Position numbers and translations under genes: made by a program. Below are positions 47,011 through 59,101 of a stretch of DNA of 64,000 nt, piece after piece (the first letter of the stretch is position 1; each line of letters begins with the position of its first letter). The stretch is from positions 36,606,001 to 36,670,000 of the forward strand of contig CM074864.1 in assembly GCA_037501455.1 (NCBI GenBank). Direction: 5' to 3'. The notes below the pieces were generated by a model. That model did not search any database. It saw only the letters and a list, made by a program, of their open reading frames with translations, and was not told where the DNA came from. The stretch comes from Lantana camara (Eukaryota > Streptophyta > Magnoliopsida > Lamiales > Verbenaceae).

Positions 47011-50000
47011 AAGAATCCGTCCTCGGATTCCTTTATCGTTCGGAAACAATTTGGGATGAAATCTTTTCATCTTATCCTCCGTCTCCCACGTAGGCTCTTC
47101 CGTTTTATCACTTCTCCATAAGACTTTAACTAGTGGGATTTGCCGGTTTCTTAATTCTTGAAAATTTCGATCTAAAATTCTAACCGGTTTCTGAACGAAG
47201 GTAAGGTTAGGCTCAACTTCCACTTCCTCAATGGGTAGGATCTCGGATTCATCCGGATAATATTTTCGAAGCTGAAAAACATGGAAAACATTATGAATTC
47301 CGGTCAAACTCGGGGGTAGGTCCAAACGTTAAGCCGTATCTCCAATTTTCTCAAGAATCTCATACGGTCCTAAATACCGAGGATTTAGTTTCCCTCCTTT
47401 TCCAATCCTCGAGAATCCCTTTCGTGGCGAAGCTTTCAAGAATACCCGATCACTAACCTCAAACTTAAGATCTTTCCTTCGGTGATCGGCATAGCTTTTC
47501 TGTCGATCCTGGGCTGCTTTCATCCGTTGTCTGATTATTTGGACCTTATCAATTGCTTCTTGCACGGCCTTAGAGGGTTTTTCCTTATTCTTCCCTCGTT
47601 TCACACCTTCTTGCTTGGTCCAATTCCATTCTTCCAAATCAAAGAACAACGGTGACCTACATTTCCGTCCGTAGAGAGTCTCATATGGAGCCATTTCTAT
47701 CGATGCGTGAAAGCTGTTATTGTAGGCGAATTCAATCAAAGGAAATTGCTCGTTCCACGAACTCGAAAAATCCAATGCACATGCTCTCAACATATCCTCC
47801 AAATATTTGATTAATCTCTCTGATTACCCGTCTGTCTGAGGATGGAAAGTTGTGCTGAATTGAAGCCTTGTGCCCAGGTTCCTTTGTAATTCTTGCCAAA
47901 ATCTATAAGTAAACTGGGATCCGATACAATGCTAACCGGCACACCATGAAGTCGGACAATTTCATCAATATACTTCTTAGCTAACTTATTCACCTCATCC
48001 GACATCCGAATAGCAAGAAAATGCGCCGATTTCGTCAGTCAATCCACGATCATCCAAATTCCATCTAAACCACCTTTCACTCTAGGAAGACACGATACAA
48101 AATCTATCGCCACTTGTTGCCATTTCCATTCAGGGATAGGTAACGGTTGAAGTAGCCCTGATGGTTTCTGATGCTCTGCTTTTACAACTTGACAAGTCAA
48201 GCAGTGTCTCACGAAGTTGATCACATCCCGCTTAAGTCCACTCCACCAATAAAATTTCTTTAAGTCCTTAAACATCTTATTTCCCCCGGGATGTATCGAA
48301 TACCCTGACCGATGAGCTTCTTCCAAAATCAACCGTTTCAACTCTTCCGGAACCACAACTCTGTTCTTAAACCTTAGAAGCCCGGTGTCATAAAATCCAA
48401 ACGGACTCTCTAGATCATTTCTAGCTTTTAGCACTAATTTTTGAACTTCGGAATCCACTCTTTGAGCTTCAAACAATCTCTGCTGAAGATCCGGTTGAAC
48501 GGTAATATTCCGAATACTAGCTCTCAGCTTGAAAGATTCAGATTCATCCATAGTTTCCACTTTAACACTTGACACGCTCGCTTTCCTACTAAGAGCATCC
48601 ACGACCATGTTGGCCTTTCCCAGATGGTATCAAATCGTACACTCATAATCCGCCAACATCTCCATCCCACGCCTTTGTCTCTTGTTTAATTCCTTCTGAG
48701 AAAACAAATACTGGAGACTCTTGTGGTCGGAAAAGATCTCGAAAGAAATTCCATATAAGTAGTGTCTCCACTTTCCCAAAGCGAAGATCACTGCTGCAAG
48801 CTCGAGATCGTGAGTGGGATAATTCTGTTCATGATCCATCAATTTCCTCGAGGCGTAGGCTATCACTTTACCATTCTGCATCAAAACACATCCCAACCCT
48901 TCTTTCGAGGCGTCCGTATAAATCATGTATCTTTCAGTGCCCTTGGAAAGTGCTAATACCGGTGCAGTGGTTAATTTTTCCTTTAAGAGTTGGAAACTCA
49001 CCTCACATGCCTCGTCCCACTCAAATTTAGCTTCCTTCTTACTCAATCGAGTTAATGGACCGACTATCTTTGAAAAATCCTTCATGAACCTTCGTAATAA
49101 CCTGCCAATCCCAAGAAACTTCTAACCTCGGAAGCATTTTTCGGACTCTTCCACTGAATAACCGTGTCGATCTTTGAAGGATCAACTTCGAAACCCTTAC
49201 TTGAAATAATATGGCCTAGAAAAGCAACCCGGTAGATCCAAAACTCACACTTACTAAACTTCGCATACAACCGGTGCTCTCTCAACGTCTCCAATACCAA
49301 TTTAAGATGCCTGGCATGATCTTCCGGAGTCTTCGAATAAACAAGAATGCCATCGATAAATATTACCACTAATTTTTCCAAATAATGCCGAAAAATCTGA
49401 TGCATCATATCCATGAATGCTGCAGGGGCATTTGTCAAACCAAAAGGCATCACGATGAATTCATAATGTCCATACCGGGTATTAAATCCTGTCTTAGGTA
49501 TATCCTCTTCCCGGATTTTCAACTGGTAGTAGCCTTGCCTTAAATCCAATTTCGAATAAACCTTTGAACCTTGCAGCATATCAAATAAATCCTCAATGTG
49601 GGGCAACGGGTACTTATTCTTGATAGTCATCCAATTAAGCTCCCGGTAATCTATACACATTCTCAATGACCCATCTTTCTTCTTGATAAAGAGAATCGGA
49701 GCACCCCACGGAGATCAACTCGGTCGAATATATCCAATCTAGAGTAATTCCTCGAGTTGAGTCTTCAACTCTTTCAACTCTGCCGGAGCCATTCTATATG
49801 GAGTCTTGGAGTAAGGTTCTGATCCCGGATATAAATCAATAACAAATTCAATCTCCCGATCCGGCGGTAGAGAACCCAAATTTTCTGGAAACACGTCGGG
49901 ATATTCCTTTACCACGGCCGTCTCCTCAAAACTTGATTGATCCTTTGGTTTATTAAAGAGATAGGCAATAAATCCCATGGCTCCATCCTTCACCAACTTG

Positions 50001-50700
50001 CGAGCTTCCATAAACGATAAAAGTGGCACATTCTTCGACCCAACTTCTCCAATCAACTCTTGACCCAACTTTATCCTCTTCTTAAAACAATCAACTTCGG
50101 CCTGGTGCCGGTATAACCAATTCATCCCGAAGATTACCCCATACTTCTTCATAGGCATAACAATGAAATCTGCCTGATAATCTTTCCCCTCAATCAAAAC
50201 TGAACAGCCCCTGACAACCCGATCTGTCTGCAAACTACCTCCCAGAGGCGAACTCACAAAATAACAGGAATTTGAGCAAATAACAGGTAGGCACAGAGAG
50301 GCACATAGATCAGAAGATAAAAAAGTATGCTTGGCACCCGGATCGAATAATGCATGAATGCTCGTGTTATGAATGCAAACGGTACCTTCCACTACGGCGT
50401 TTGGGTCGACCTCAACATTCTGCTCCTCGCTCTCAAAAGCATAGGCTCGTGACTGAATCATCGGTCTCTGAGCTCCAGCTTGATATCCTGGAATCTTATC
50501 CGGGCATGCAAAAGCCATATGATATCCTTTCCCGCAAATCAAACACAACTTTAATCTTTTTTGGCAATTGTTATAAGAATGAGTTGGCCATCCACAATAA
50601 GTACACGGTGGCTGATCATTGCGAGATCCTTTAGGAACCGGTGGAGCCTGAGGTGGTCGTGGAACGGGTTCAATCGGACCTCCTACTCTAGGCTTCTTGA
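46996..50700 (-). pseudogene. pol: C Pol: nucleocapsid, protease, RT, RNase H, integrase, chromodomain (broken)
   Basis: A zinc knuckle (CLICGKGYHMAFAC, near 50548) and protease (FDPGAKHTF) come first. RT at 49666..49082 reads FIDG instead of FIDD, losing a catalytic Asp. Two stops lie in frame at 49667..49745, a 1-bp deletion near 49090, a stop near 48630 before YH, a shift after the integrase SD motif near 47930, a stop near 47825 and another near 47326. The integrase zinc finger (HRSGYSIHPGG, CLTC) and the tail (TWETEDKMKRFHPKLF) are recognisable. The last frame runs into the LTR and stops at 46930. Plainly inactive. Confidence 0.9.
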
Positions 50701-51528
50701 AAGGCCTTTTTGTGGTGGAGTTGGTATTTTCATCGGCCTCTTTCCTTTGTTAAATCCCCAGCCGGATCCTGACCCTTGTCCTTGGCGAGAAACTGGCCTC
50801 CTAGCATTCACCGAATGTTCAACCTTTAGGGCATTTGAAGTAGCCTTTGCCCAAGTGCTCGTATTAACTGCCTCTAGAGCTGTCTGAATGTCCGGTCGAA
50901 GCCCCTGATCAAACTGCATAGCCTTATGGAAGTCATCGCCTGCTATATTTGGTGCATAGCGGGATAACCTCTCATACTCTGAAATATACTCGGCTACAGA
51001 CCTCGATCATTGCTTCAATTCAGTAAATTCTCTCAATATTCGAGTACGGGATGAGGGAGGGATGAATTTATTCTTGAATTCCCTTGTAAATACTTCCCAA
51101 TTGATCTCTTCTCCAGCTGCCTCTAATACGATTCAAGTGCTTTCCCACCAAAAGTAGGCTTCCCCTTGTATTAAAGTGATGGTGCATCGAGCCTTCTCTC
51201 GGGACTCACATGGAATGAGCTCCCATATCCTCTCTACCTCTTTCAGCCACATTTCTGCCTGTATATCATTTCCCTTGAAGAACTTGGGAGGTCTTTGATT
51301 CTGAAACTCCCTAAGTATAACAGAAATCGGTGCCTCAGGTGGTACAGCAGGTGCAGGTGGTGCTGGACGTGCCGGTGGTACATAATCTCTAAGCCTCTAA
51401 TCTATGATATTGATGACCGAATTAACAAAGGCCTCTGCCGCTGGTGGTTATGGAGGTGGAGGTGTAGGAGTACGATCACGATGATGACGTCGTCCTGGAG
51501 ATCTATCACTGTGTCTATGTGGAGGCAT
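50701..51528 (-). pseudogene. gag: C Gag (broken)
   Basis: The start ATG is at 51528..51526, giving MPP and an Arg/His-rich N-terminus as in A. In-frame stops appear at codon 27 and codon 44, and at least two more before the C-terminal part. Fold motifs are still visible (NDIQAEMWL, WEVFTREFKNKFIPP, YISEYERLSRYAPN, NTSTWAKA). The Trp codon that is amber in A is intact here (near 50870). Confidence 0.85.
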
Positions 51529-51722
51529 CCTGTCAATAAACACTAAAAATGCATGCTAGGTTTAGTTTATGCATGATAATGCAATCAATTCCATCAAAAT
51601 TCGAAATTTAAATCAATTAAGCACAAAAGAGATGCATATGCAACACATTGTCAATTAGTTCCTAAGTCGAACGACCTAAACTGACTCACACGGCATGAAA
51701 GCCCGGGTTTTGCAACCCGAAA

Positions 51723-51733
51723 CTCTGATACCA
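51723..51733 (-). other. Primer-binding site of C (tRNA-Met initiator)
   Basis: Sense TGGTATCAGAG, 8 bp after the 5' LTR; the following base differs from the usual C. Confidence 0.88.
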
Positions 51734-52246
51734 CTTAAGGATGTAGCACCCGAGCGCAAGGTACCACATCCCCCGCACCGAGACCCGACCCGAATATGAA
51801 ATGGACAATCCACACCCGAGCTAAATCACGGCGAACGGGGACAAACACACACTCTAGGCTAGGCAGGACTAACCCTTGAACCGTAAAATCAGAGTTAAAC
51901 ATTAAAGCGGAAGCAATAACTGAACATATATCATATATATATACCATGAGCATCATGAACCATAAAATCAGAGCTAAACATTAAAGCGGAAGCAATAACT
52001 GAACATATATCATATATATATACCATGAGCATCAAAGCTCCAAAAATAATTCATATACAACATCACATGCCATCACGGCTCAGAACATATCCGCTCCATA
52101 ACAATATTCACATACAATGATCAAATGTAAGAGTATGCAAGTGTAAGACCAAAATACAAGAGCTCGAGACGAATGCAAGACCTATTACTCGAATTCCCGC
52201 CTACCTCCTTGACACCTGCATAAAACAACTGAAAACCAAACGGGTT

Positions 52247-52297
52247 CAGTCCAAAAGGGACTGGTGGGTATAAAAACAGGGCGTAAATATAATATAC
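52247..52297 (-). promoter_or_regulatory. TATA-like box and R-region stem-loop, C 5' LTR
   Basis: Sense TATATTATATTTA (from 52297), then stem CAGTCC / GGACTG with loop CTTTT (52263..52247), 34 nt from the TATA start. A second TATA-like word, TTTTTATA (52276..52269), lies only 13 nt away. Confidence 0.55.
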
Positions 52298-53357
52298 GAC
52301 GGTAATTAAACAATCACATGCAAGTTATAATCCCTAGTGAGGTTTTTAAAGAATTTCCCAAGTGGGTGAATAGAAATCATCAAAAGGGATTATAACGAAT
52401 CATTAACGTTAGGTCATTATTGGCCCGGCGAGTGGGCGTGCATTATCTCCAACCAACACCTTGTATAAATCATTTAAACATTCATTCATTCATTCTTTTC
52501 ATGCAATCATTCTTTTGTGCACATTCGTTAACATTTACACCTTCTTCCTCCGGGTTGGTGGTGGGTTTGCAAGGCCCGACAACCCATTCATTGACCAAAA
52601 GGGGTTACATGACTCCCCAGATGGCGCTCAACGTCCATTCCTCGCTAACTCCTAACGAGGTCCGGTTACGCCGTTCATTGGTGGAACTAGTGTGAGGGAT
52701 CACCGTCGGCCCGTGCCTCCCCGGATAGCCACTCACACTAAGTCCCTGAGCCCCATTCGTGCATTCGTTCATTTCTCGCCAAAACATTTGGTAGGATTTA
52801 TAAAATAAGGCTTTACATTGTAAACATTTACTCTTGAAACGACTCTATATACATATATTAGTTTTGAGTCGAAAACGTTACACATTGAAGGTATATAGGA
52901 TCATATAACTAAATAGAAGAGAAACCAACCTTGAAACGACAAAAAGAAGCACAAGAGCCTCACTGACCGGCCTCGTCTCCAACGGGATCAAAATCTGTGC
53001 AAGAAAGGTGAAGTGAGACTCAAAATGCCCAAATAAGACGCTCAGCAATGAAATGATCATGATATGAATGCATAAAAGAGTATGTTATGTAACGAACATG
53101 TTCATGTGCACTATTAATGTCTTAAAGACATATAAACGTTCATTACATTCATATTTAAATCAAATTGCTCCACGAATTTCAAATACGATCATAACACGTA
53201 GTATAACATCAATACAATTAGAGAATAGACAAATAGAACCATTTAAGTCATGTTCGGAAATTAAATAACACAAATTAAAATAACACTTAAATTCTAAAAT
53301 TTAATTAAATTCAACAATATTTAAATATATATAATATTAAACATGCATTAAATATAT

Positions 53358-53522
53358 TTATATATATATATATATATATATACATATCCTATGTATAACA
53401 TGCATGCATATATTAAACAACAAAACAAATAAAATGAAACAAACTAAGTATGCATGCAAATATATATATATATCTATACGTAGCATGCATATATTAAAAC
53501 TAAACAATTTAAATTCTAAAAA

Positions 53523-53569
<47 letters not shown>
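53358..53569. repeat. AT/TA microsatellites in C 5' LTR
   Basis: TA runs near 53358..53391 and an uninterrupted AT run of about 45 bp at 53525..53569, separated by 'catgcatg' words. They lie inside the part deleted from the other LTR. Confidence 0.85.
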
Positions 53570-53572
<3 letters not shown>

Positions 53573-53776
53573 TTGCATGCATTTCAATAAAACAAAGTAA
53601 ATTCTTACTTATGCATGCAAAAGACATTAGAATACACATATCTACACGTAGGCAGCATGCATGCAACAACCATTAACAATTAAAACCATGCAAGCAAAAG
53701 AAGGAATTTGGAAAGCAAATAAAAAGGTCATGCAATTCAGTTTTACGAACTGAAATATTTTTCCAGCGAAAAACAG

Positions 53777-53933
53777 GGGTCGCGGCTGCGACCCATTTTC
53801 TTCATGAAATGGTATCGGCCGCTACCCTATTTTTCAGCAAGTTTCCTTCCAATTAACCAGAATACGTGAGCAGCTGAAATAGGGGTCGCGGGCGCGACTC
53901 TAAATACAAGCGAAGAAGTCACGGCCGCTACCC
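53777..53933 (-). repeat. GGGTCGCGGCTGCGACCC-type palindrome array, C 5' LTR
   Basis: Units at 53777..53794 (GGGTCGCGGCTGCGACCC), near 53811..53827, near 53883..53900 (GGGTCGCGGGCGCGACTC) and near 53917..53933, matching the C 3' LTR array. Confidence 0.75.
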
Positions 53934-56900
53934 TGTGCATGACAGCAAAAATGACGCAGCAATCACAGCAGAAAAACAGAGCAACATCAATCACTCTCCA
54001 ACCAACATACTCAAGTAAGATAAGATCACAAATATGCAATAAAACTCAGCAAAAATCAGGCCCCAAACAATCCTCAAAACGCAGCAGCAGCAACACGAAG
54101 GAAGAAGGGGGGAAAAACTCCATTTTCATTCAAAATTCATTAATGGTAACTCAACCAATTCTCAACTACCAGCTAATAAATCACCATAAATGCAACGAAG
54201 AGATCAAAACAATCATATCCATGCTTGGAATCAATCAAATTCAACAAGAATTGAAAGAGATCAACCTATGAACCCATGACCTAAGTATCTTTCAAGGCAG
54301 CCATATATCCATGAAACCATGATCAAAATTAGGGATGAATGAATGAAAATGACTCATATTGGATGCATAATACAACCCTAAGCTTACCTTGTGGATTAAT
54401 GGAGGTTTGGAAGAGATTTGAGCTTGAATCTACAACGATTGGCTTGAGCTACGGGATTTTCTGGAACAGAGGAAGAATGGCGGAATTTCTCTAAGTGCTG
54501 AGGCTTATCTCGGTTTGGGATGGTTAAGTCTGGTTAGAGAGTTGAGTTAGGGTTTCATAGCATCAAACCATGGTTAATTTGATCAAGGTTTGAACAAGAT
54601 ATGGTCATTTTAGTAGGCTGTGGCAGATTTGCTGTCCGTTACGTGTTTCGGTCGAATTTCGGAGGTTGAAATAACTTTGGAAAAATATAAGGCTAAGTTC
54701 AGTAAACTCGAATTTCCATTGCGAGTTCAGCAAAGTTGACGAAACTCGAATCCGAGTTTCCTAGCTCAAGATATTAAATACGGAACCAAGGGTGCGCTAA
54801 TTGCTCGTTAGCCCCCGATTTGGATTCCAAAATTAAAATAAATTCGAAACTCACACAAATGACCCCAAAAATACGAAACAAACATATATTCATATACAAG
54901 ACACGTAAAAGTCCAGCATATTAAATTTGCACGAAATTTCGGTATCAATTCATATAGAAACGAAGCACGTAAATGTCACTTATAAGCAATGTAACAATAA
55001 AATTCCACAACATATACAAATAAATATAAAATTTATATTCAAATATATATTATAAATAAAATGCATGCATTCATCATACTTTGAAAAACAAAATGCATGA
55101 CTTAAATTCATAATTAAATTGTAATCATAGTGCGCGAATTAATACATACTTAATCAAAGTGGTACCAATTTACTTAATTAAAACAATTACACAATTTAAT
55201 ATATAGATATAATTAATAACATTAGAATTTATATATCAACTAATTCATACATATATAATATTAATTAACGTAATATATATATATATATATATAATAATTA
55301 ACATTTAATATATTTAAAATAAAATTAAATATATAAAACACGTATAAATAATTGTTTCGCGCAATTTGGTAAACACATACGTCATACCTGTACGGCCGAA
55401 AAGTCGGGGAGTCACAGTGTCAGGTTCAAGGAACTTTCAAATCGAACCAAGTAAAGGTCCGAATTGAAGCTGGAGAATCTTAAAGAAACAAAAGACCGTG
55501 GGGAAAATTAGAGAATGATCAAACATTCAAGACAAGCTGGGAAGTCAACCAACCATGAATGGACACCGGACTCAAGCCTAGCATTTCTATGGTGACAGGT
55601 TCTTCAATGCATTTATACACACGTGCATCATGTATTATATTAATTTAACTTGCCTCTCATTTATATTTATTACTGTAATTATTGTTGTTGAAATTGGATG
55701 AGTGATTTGTTAAGTACCTTGTTTAAATTAGTCAAGTTTCATTGTTATATGCATACCTTTAAATTAACATAATTGTTCCAACGTGTTGCATTCTAAACTG
55801 GTTGTAAGTGTAATAATGTGCATTATCATTTTAACCGGCATGCATTATTTAGTGTTTACTATGATAGGTTTGGTTCTCTCTCCAATTCTATTTCAATTAT
55901 CATCTCAATTAAGATTATGTTGAATCAAGAGATTGGAAAATTTTTGTTCGAGTATTATTAGGAGGATTATTGGGATGTTGGAAAAATTACAGATATCGGG
56001 TCAGATTGGTGATATAGTTGGAAATTAAAGAGTGGTAAACGAGCTCAAGGAGTTAGACAGTTTTATTTTCTTAAAGGGGGAGGGACGACCGGGGAATAAT
56101 TAAAATCGGAAGTTAAACTTCACTCAAGGGAGTTGAAATTTCAAGAAAACCGATTCCTTCCAGAATTCTCTATCAGAATCATGTAAAGGAAATCTTTCTT
56201 CCCCTTTACACAAAGAAAAGTCCCATCATCGACAGTACCTTCGCTTATTACTGTTTTCAGAATATGGGTGCGGTTGAAGGGTGTGTGTGTCAGGGTATTA
56301 GTTGACTCAGTAAATAGAAAAGGATTCAACTTGGTTAATATTCGGAATCAATCCCAAGTTTTAATAGGTTAACTCCGACAAGAGTTTTCTTACGAAGTTG
56401 TTATTTATATCCTAGAGATGCCTGTAACTGTGCATCACTCTTTCATTCGTGTTGCCGGCGTCGCTTCCGTAAATATATTAGTTGTCGTGAACACGTCTAA
56501 GAAAATTGAAGCTAATTGATCACCTTTTTCAAGATCTTTTTTAAAGTTGTTGGGTATGTCAACAAATTTCAGGGATCAAATGGAAGACATTTCACTAGAA
56601 CCTGATTCCTTCGATTTCTACGCAAGTGTGCTTGCTGAATTACTCTCACGGGATGATGACCTTGATCCTTTTCCGCATCAAATATCTGCCTTAAATGGAA
56701 ACCTTCATGAAATGGGCAAGGAGTTCAACCTCCGGATTTTAAAGTAGACATTTTAAGATCTTTGCTTCGGGAGAATGTTTTACTCTGACTAAGGGGATTC
56801 TAAGGAATAAGAAGGAAATGAAGCAGGGATGAAAACCTCGGTTACAAGGTACTATACGTTAAGCATTTGAGGTATGATAGTATAGTGGGAAGAGATTTCA

Positions 56901-57173
56901 ACCAAAAGAATCAAATATTTAGTCGAATTGTTCAGCGCAAGAACTTCAATCCTTGGTGAACGGTACACTTAATCATACATACCACGTTCACCATTATTTT
57001 ATTATTATTTGTTTATTATTATTATTATTTTGTTGTTTTGTATATGGTTCCTTGTTTATTATTAATTGTTTTATGTGAATGATAAGTTACATAATTGATC
57101 ATTTCTACTTGCTCCTTCTGTGTTAATTGTAAATGTTTACCTAAGTGCTCGCTTGAATTTTATTTCTGGTGCG

Positions 57174-57278
57174 TGAGAGACGGGGATTCTCTCAGGGTTT
57201 TCAAGAGACGGGGTTCTCTCGTTACTTGCTCGAGAGACGGGGTTCTCTCGTTAATTGTTTAAGAGACGGGGCGCTCTC
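57174..57278 (+). repeat. Hairpin repeats in D, related to the F array
   Basis: Four units with CGGGG loops: TGAGAGA/TCTCTCA (57174..57194), AGAGA/TCTCT (57204..57219), CGAGAGA/TCTCTCG (57231..57250) and GAGA/TCTC (57263..57278). Spacing is about 28-31 bp. The sense strand loop matches that of the first units of the F array. Confidence 0.75.
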
Positions 57279-57494
57279 ATTATTTTCAGCTACTTGTCAA
57301 CTTGTTCTAGTAGAAGGTTAGATTTTCTTTCAAGTGTTTAGGCTCCTGAAAGTTGAGGGTCGTGATTTCACACGTTGGAAGACCTCTCTCGAACTAATCC
57401 CTGACGGGGATTAGCCAACCCACGTGGGATTAATACGTAACAGCCAATTAAATTCTAGGAATTCAGGACAATGAATCCGAGGTCGGATTCTCTT

Positions 57495-57508
57495 AAGGGG
57501 GAGAGAGT
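57495..57508 (+). other. Polypurine tract of D
   Basis: AAGGGGGAGAGAG just before the 3' LTR start at 57509. Confidence 0.85.
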
Positions 57509-57860
57509 TGTAACGCCCCAATTTTCAGACAGACAGGTACGCTCAACACGTGTGAGGTTCGAGCGTTAGGATTTATTTTATTATTTTCGTTTATTCAATT
57601 TATACGGGTTATATTAATTTTATAAATTGTATTTTGACATGATTACTTGAAAATGTATGAAATACGTGTCAACTTGAGAATTATTTTACATATTGAGTTC
57701 ATGATTATGTGAGTTAATTACCGAGTGTATTTTAATTACGTAATTGTCCTTAAAAGCTCATTCATTTTGATTTAAGGACTAAATTGCATGAAAACTCATT
57801 GGACCAAATTGATCTTTCCTCAATTTTTATATCCTCAATTGCATGAACTTAATAAGCTTA
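57509..57860 (+). repeat. D 3' LTR, truncated
   Basis: Matches 28018..28370 at roughly 96% by eye, starting TGTAACGCCCC, then stops at 'aataagctta' where the 5' copy continues 'cggattt'. The remaining 2.3 kb is gone and B-family pol follows. Confidence 0.9.
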
Positions 57861-59101
57861 GGGCTCAAGTTCCACTTCTTCAACGGGTAGGATCTCAAAC
57901 TCATCCAGATAATACTTTCGAAGTTGAGAAACGTGAAACACATTGTGAATTCCAGTCAAGCTCGGAGGTAGGTCCAAACGGTAGGCTGTATCCCCGATTC
58001 TCTCCAAAATCTCATATGGTCCCAAGTATTGAGGATTCAATTTTCCTCCTTTACCAATCCTCAAAAATCCCTTTTGTGGAGAAGCTTTTAAAAAGACCTT
58101 ATCACTAATTTCAAACTCAAGATTCTTTCTTCGGTGGTCTGCATAACTTTTCTGTCGATCTTGAGCAGCTTTCATCCGTTGTCAGATTATCTGAACTTTA
58201 TCTATCGCATCTTGTACACCTTAGAAGGATTTTCCTTTTTCTCCCCTTGTTTTACACCCTCTTATTTGGTCCAATTCCACTTTTCCAAGTCGAAGAACAA
58301 CGGGGACCAACATTTTCGTCCTTAGATAGCTTCATAGGGCGCCATTTCTACCGAGGATTGAAAGCTGTTGTTATAAGCGAACTCAATCAAAGGCAATTGC
58401 TCGTTCTACGAACTCGGAAAGTCTAATGCATATGCTCTCAACATATCCTCCAAATACTTAATTAACCGTTCTGACTGCCCGTCTGTCTGAGGATGGAAAG
58501 TTGTGCTGAATTGAAGCCTTGTTCCCAAATTTCTTTGTAACTCTGGCCAAAATCCCAAAGTGAACCTCGGATCCCTATCTGAAACAATGCTAACCGGCAC
58601 TCCATGAAGTCGGACAATTTCATCAGTGTACTTTTTAGCTAGCTTAGTCATTTTATCCATCAAGACCACCCTTCCCGCTTGGAAGACCCAAAACAAAATC
58701 TATTGCCACTTGTTGCCATTTCCATTCTGGGATAGGTAACGGTTGATGTAGCCCCGATGGCTTCTGATGCTCTACTTTCACAACTTGACACGTCATGTAA
58801 TGTCTCACGAAGTTGATTACGTCCCGCTTAAGTCCATTCCACCAATAATATTCCTTTACATCCTTGTACATTTTGTTTCCCCCGGGATGTAACGAATACC
58901 CTGACCGATGAGCTTCTTCCAATATCAACCATTTCAACTCTTCCGGTACAACCAATCTGTTTTTAAACCTTAGAAGCCTGGTGTCATCGTACCCAAACAG
59001 ACATTCTGGACCAATTCTAGCTTTCTGCGCCAATTTCTGAACCTTGAAATCCATTCTCTATGCCTCAAATAATCTCTACTGAAGATATGTTAAACGGTAA
59101 T
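57861..59101 (-). pseudogene. pol: B-family pol fragment: integrase and end of RNase H
   Basis: Minus-strand integrase: zinc finger (HRSGYSLHPGG, CQVV), core ([17 protein letters not shown]), and the linker into the chromodomain ([14 protein letters not shown]). It is about 95% identical by eye to 26008..27300 in B and shares three premature stops with it (near 58190, 58225 and 58322). A deletion near 58665 joins parts of the integrase core. It is cut on the left by the D junction and on the right by E. Confidence 0.88.

Larger units (their letters stand above)
44594..55416 (-). mobile_element. C: degenerate Tekay-type chromovirus (same family as B)
   Basis: LTRs at 44594..46995 and 51742..55416. 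The TSD GTGTC is at 44589..44593 and 55417..55421. Minus-strand order is LTR, primer site, gag, pol, polypurine tract, LTR. Gag and pol carry many stops and shifts. The left LTR is about 1.27 kb shorter because of an internal deletion. C is nested in D. Confidence 0.92.
51742..55416 (-). repeat. C 5' LTR
   Basis: Full-length form (3,675 bp). Contains the stem-loop (52247..52263), AT dinucleotide runs (about 53358..53391 and 53525..53569), the palindrome array (53777..53933) and an AT-rich U3 head. Non-coding; reading frames over the AT runs are artefacts. Confidence 0.9.
55417..57508 (+). other. D internal region, segment 3 (non-coding)
   Basis: Bases 55417..55421 are the C target-site duplicate. 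Up to about 55890 the sequence is collinear with E up to the window end. Beyond that I recognise nothing coding. One 66-codon frame (56547..56747) matches no family I know. A TTA microsatellite lies near 56996..57033. The segment ends with hairpin repeats and a polypurine tract. Confidence 0.7.
28018..57860 (+). mobile_element. D: non-autonomous LARD-type element, split by H and C, 3' end truncated
   Basis: A complete 5' LTR (28018..30668) and primer site are followed by about 3 kb of internal DNA in three pieces: 30669..31196, 44148..44593 and 55422..57508. The joins are proven by TSDs of H and C and by collinearity with element E. A polypurine tract and the first 352 bp of the 3' LTR follow, then a break at 57860. 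No gag, protease, RT or integrase can be recognised, so the element would depend on proteins from relatives. It lies in the RT region of B; 28013..28017 (TGTGA) is the likely left TSD, and the right one is lost. Confidence 0.82.

Noticed and set aside
53358..53676. Membrane protein-like frames rich in Ile/Tyr
   Set aside because: They are translations of AT dinucleotide runs in the C LTR.
56547..56747. 66-residue acidic frame in D
   Set aside because: No family recognised and no second copy in the window to test conservation.
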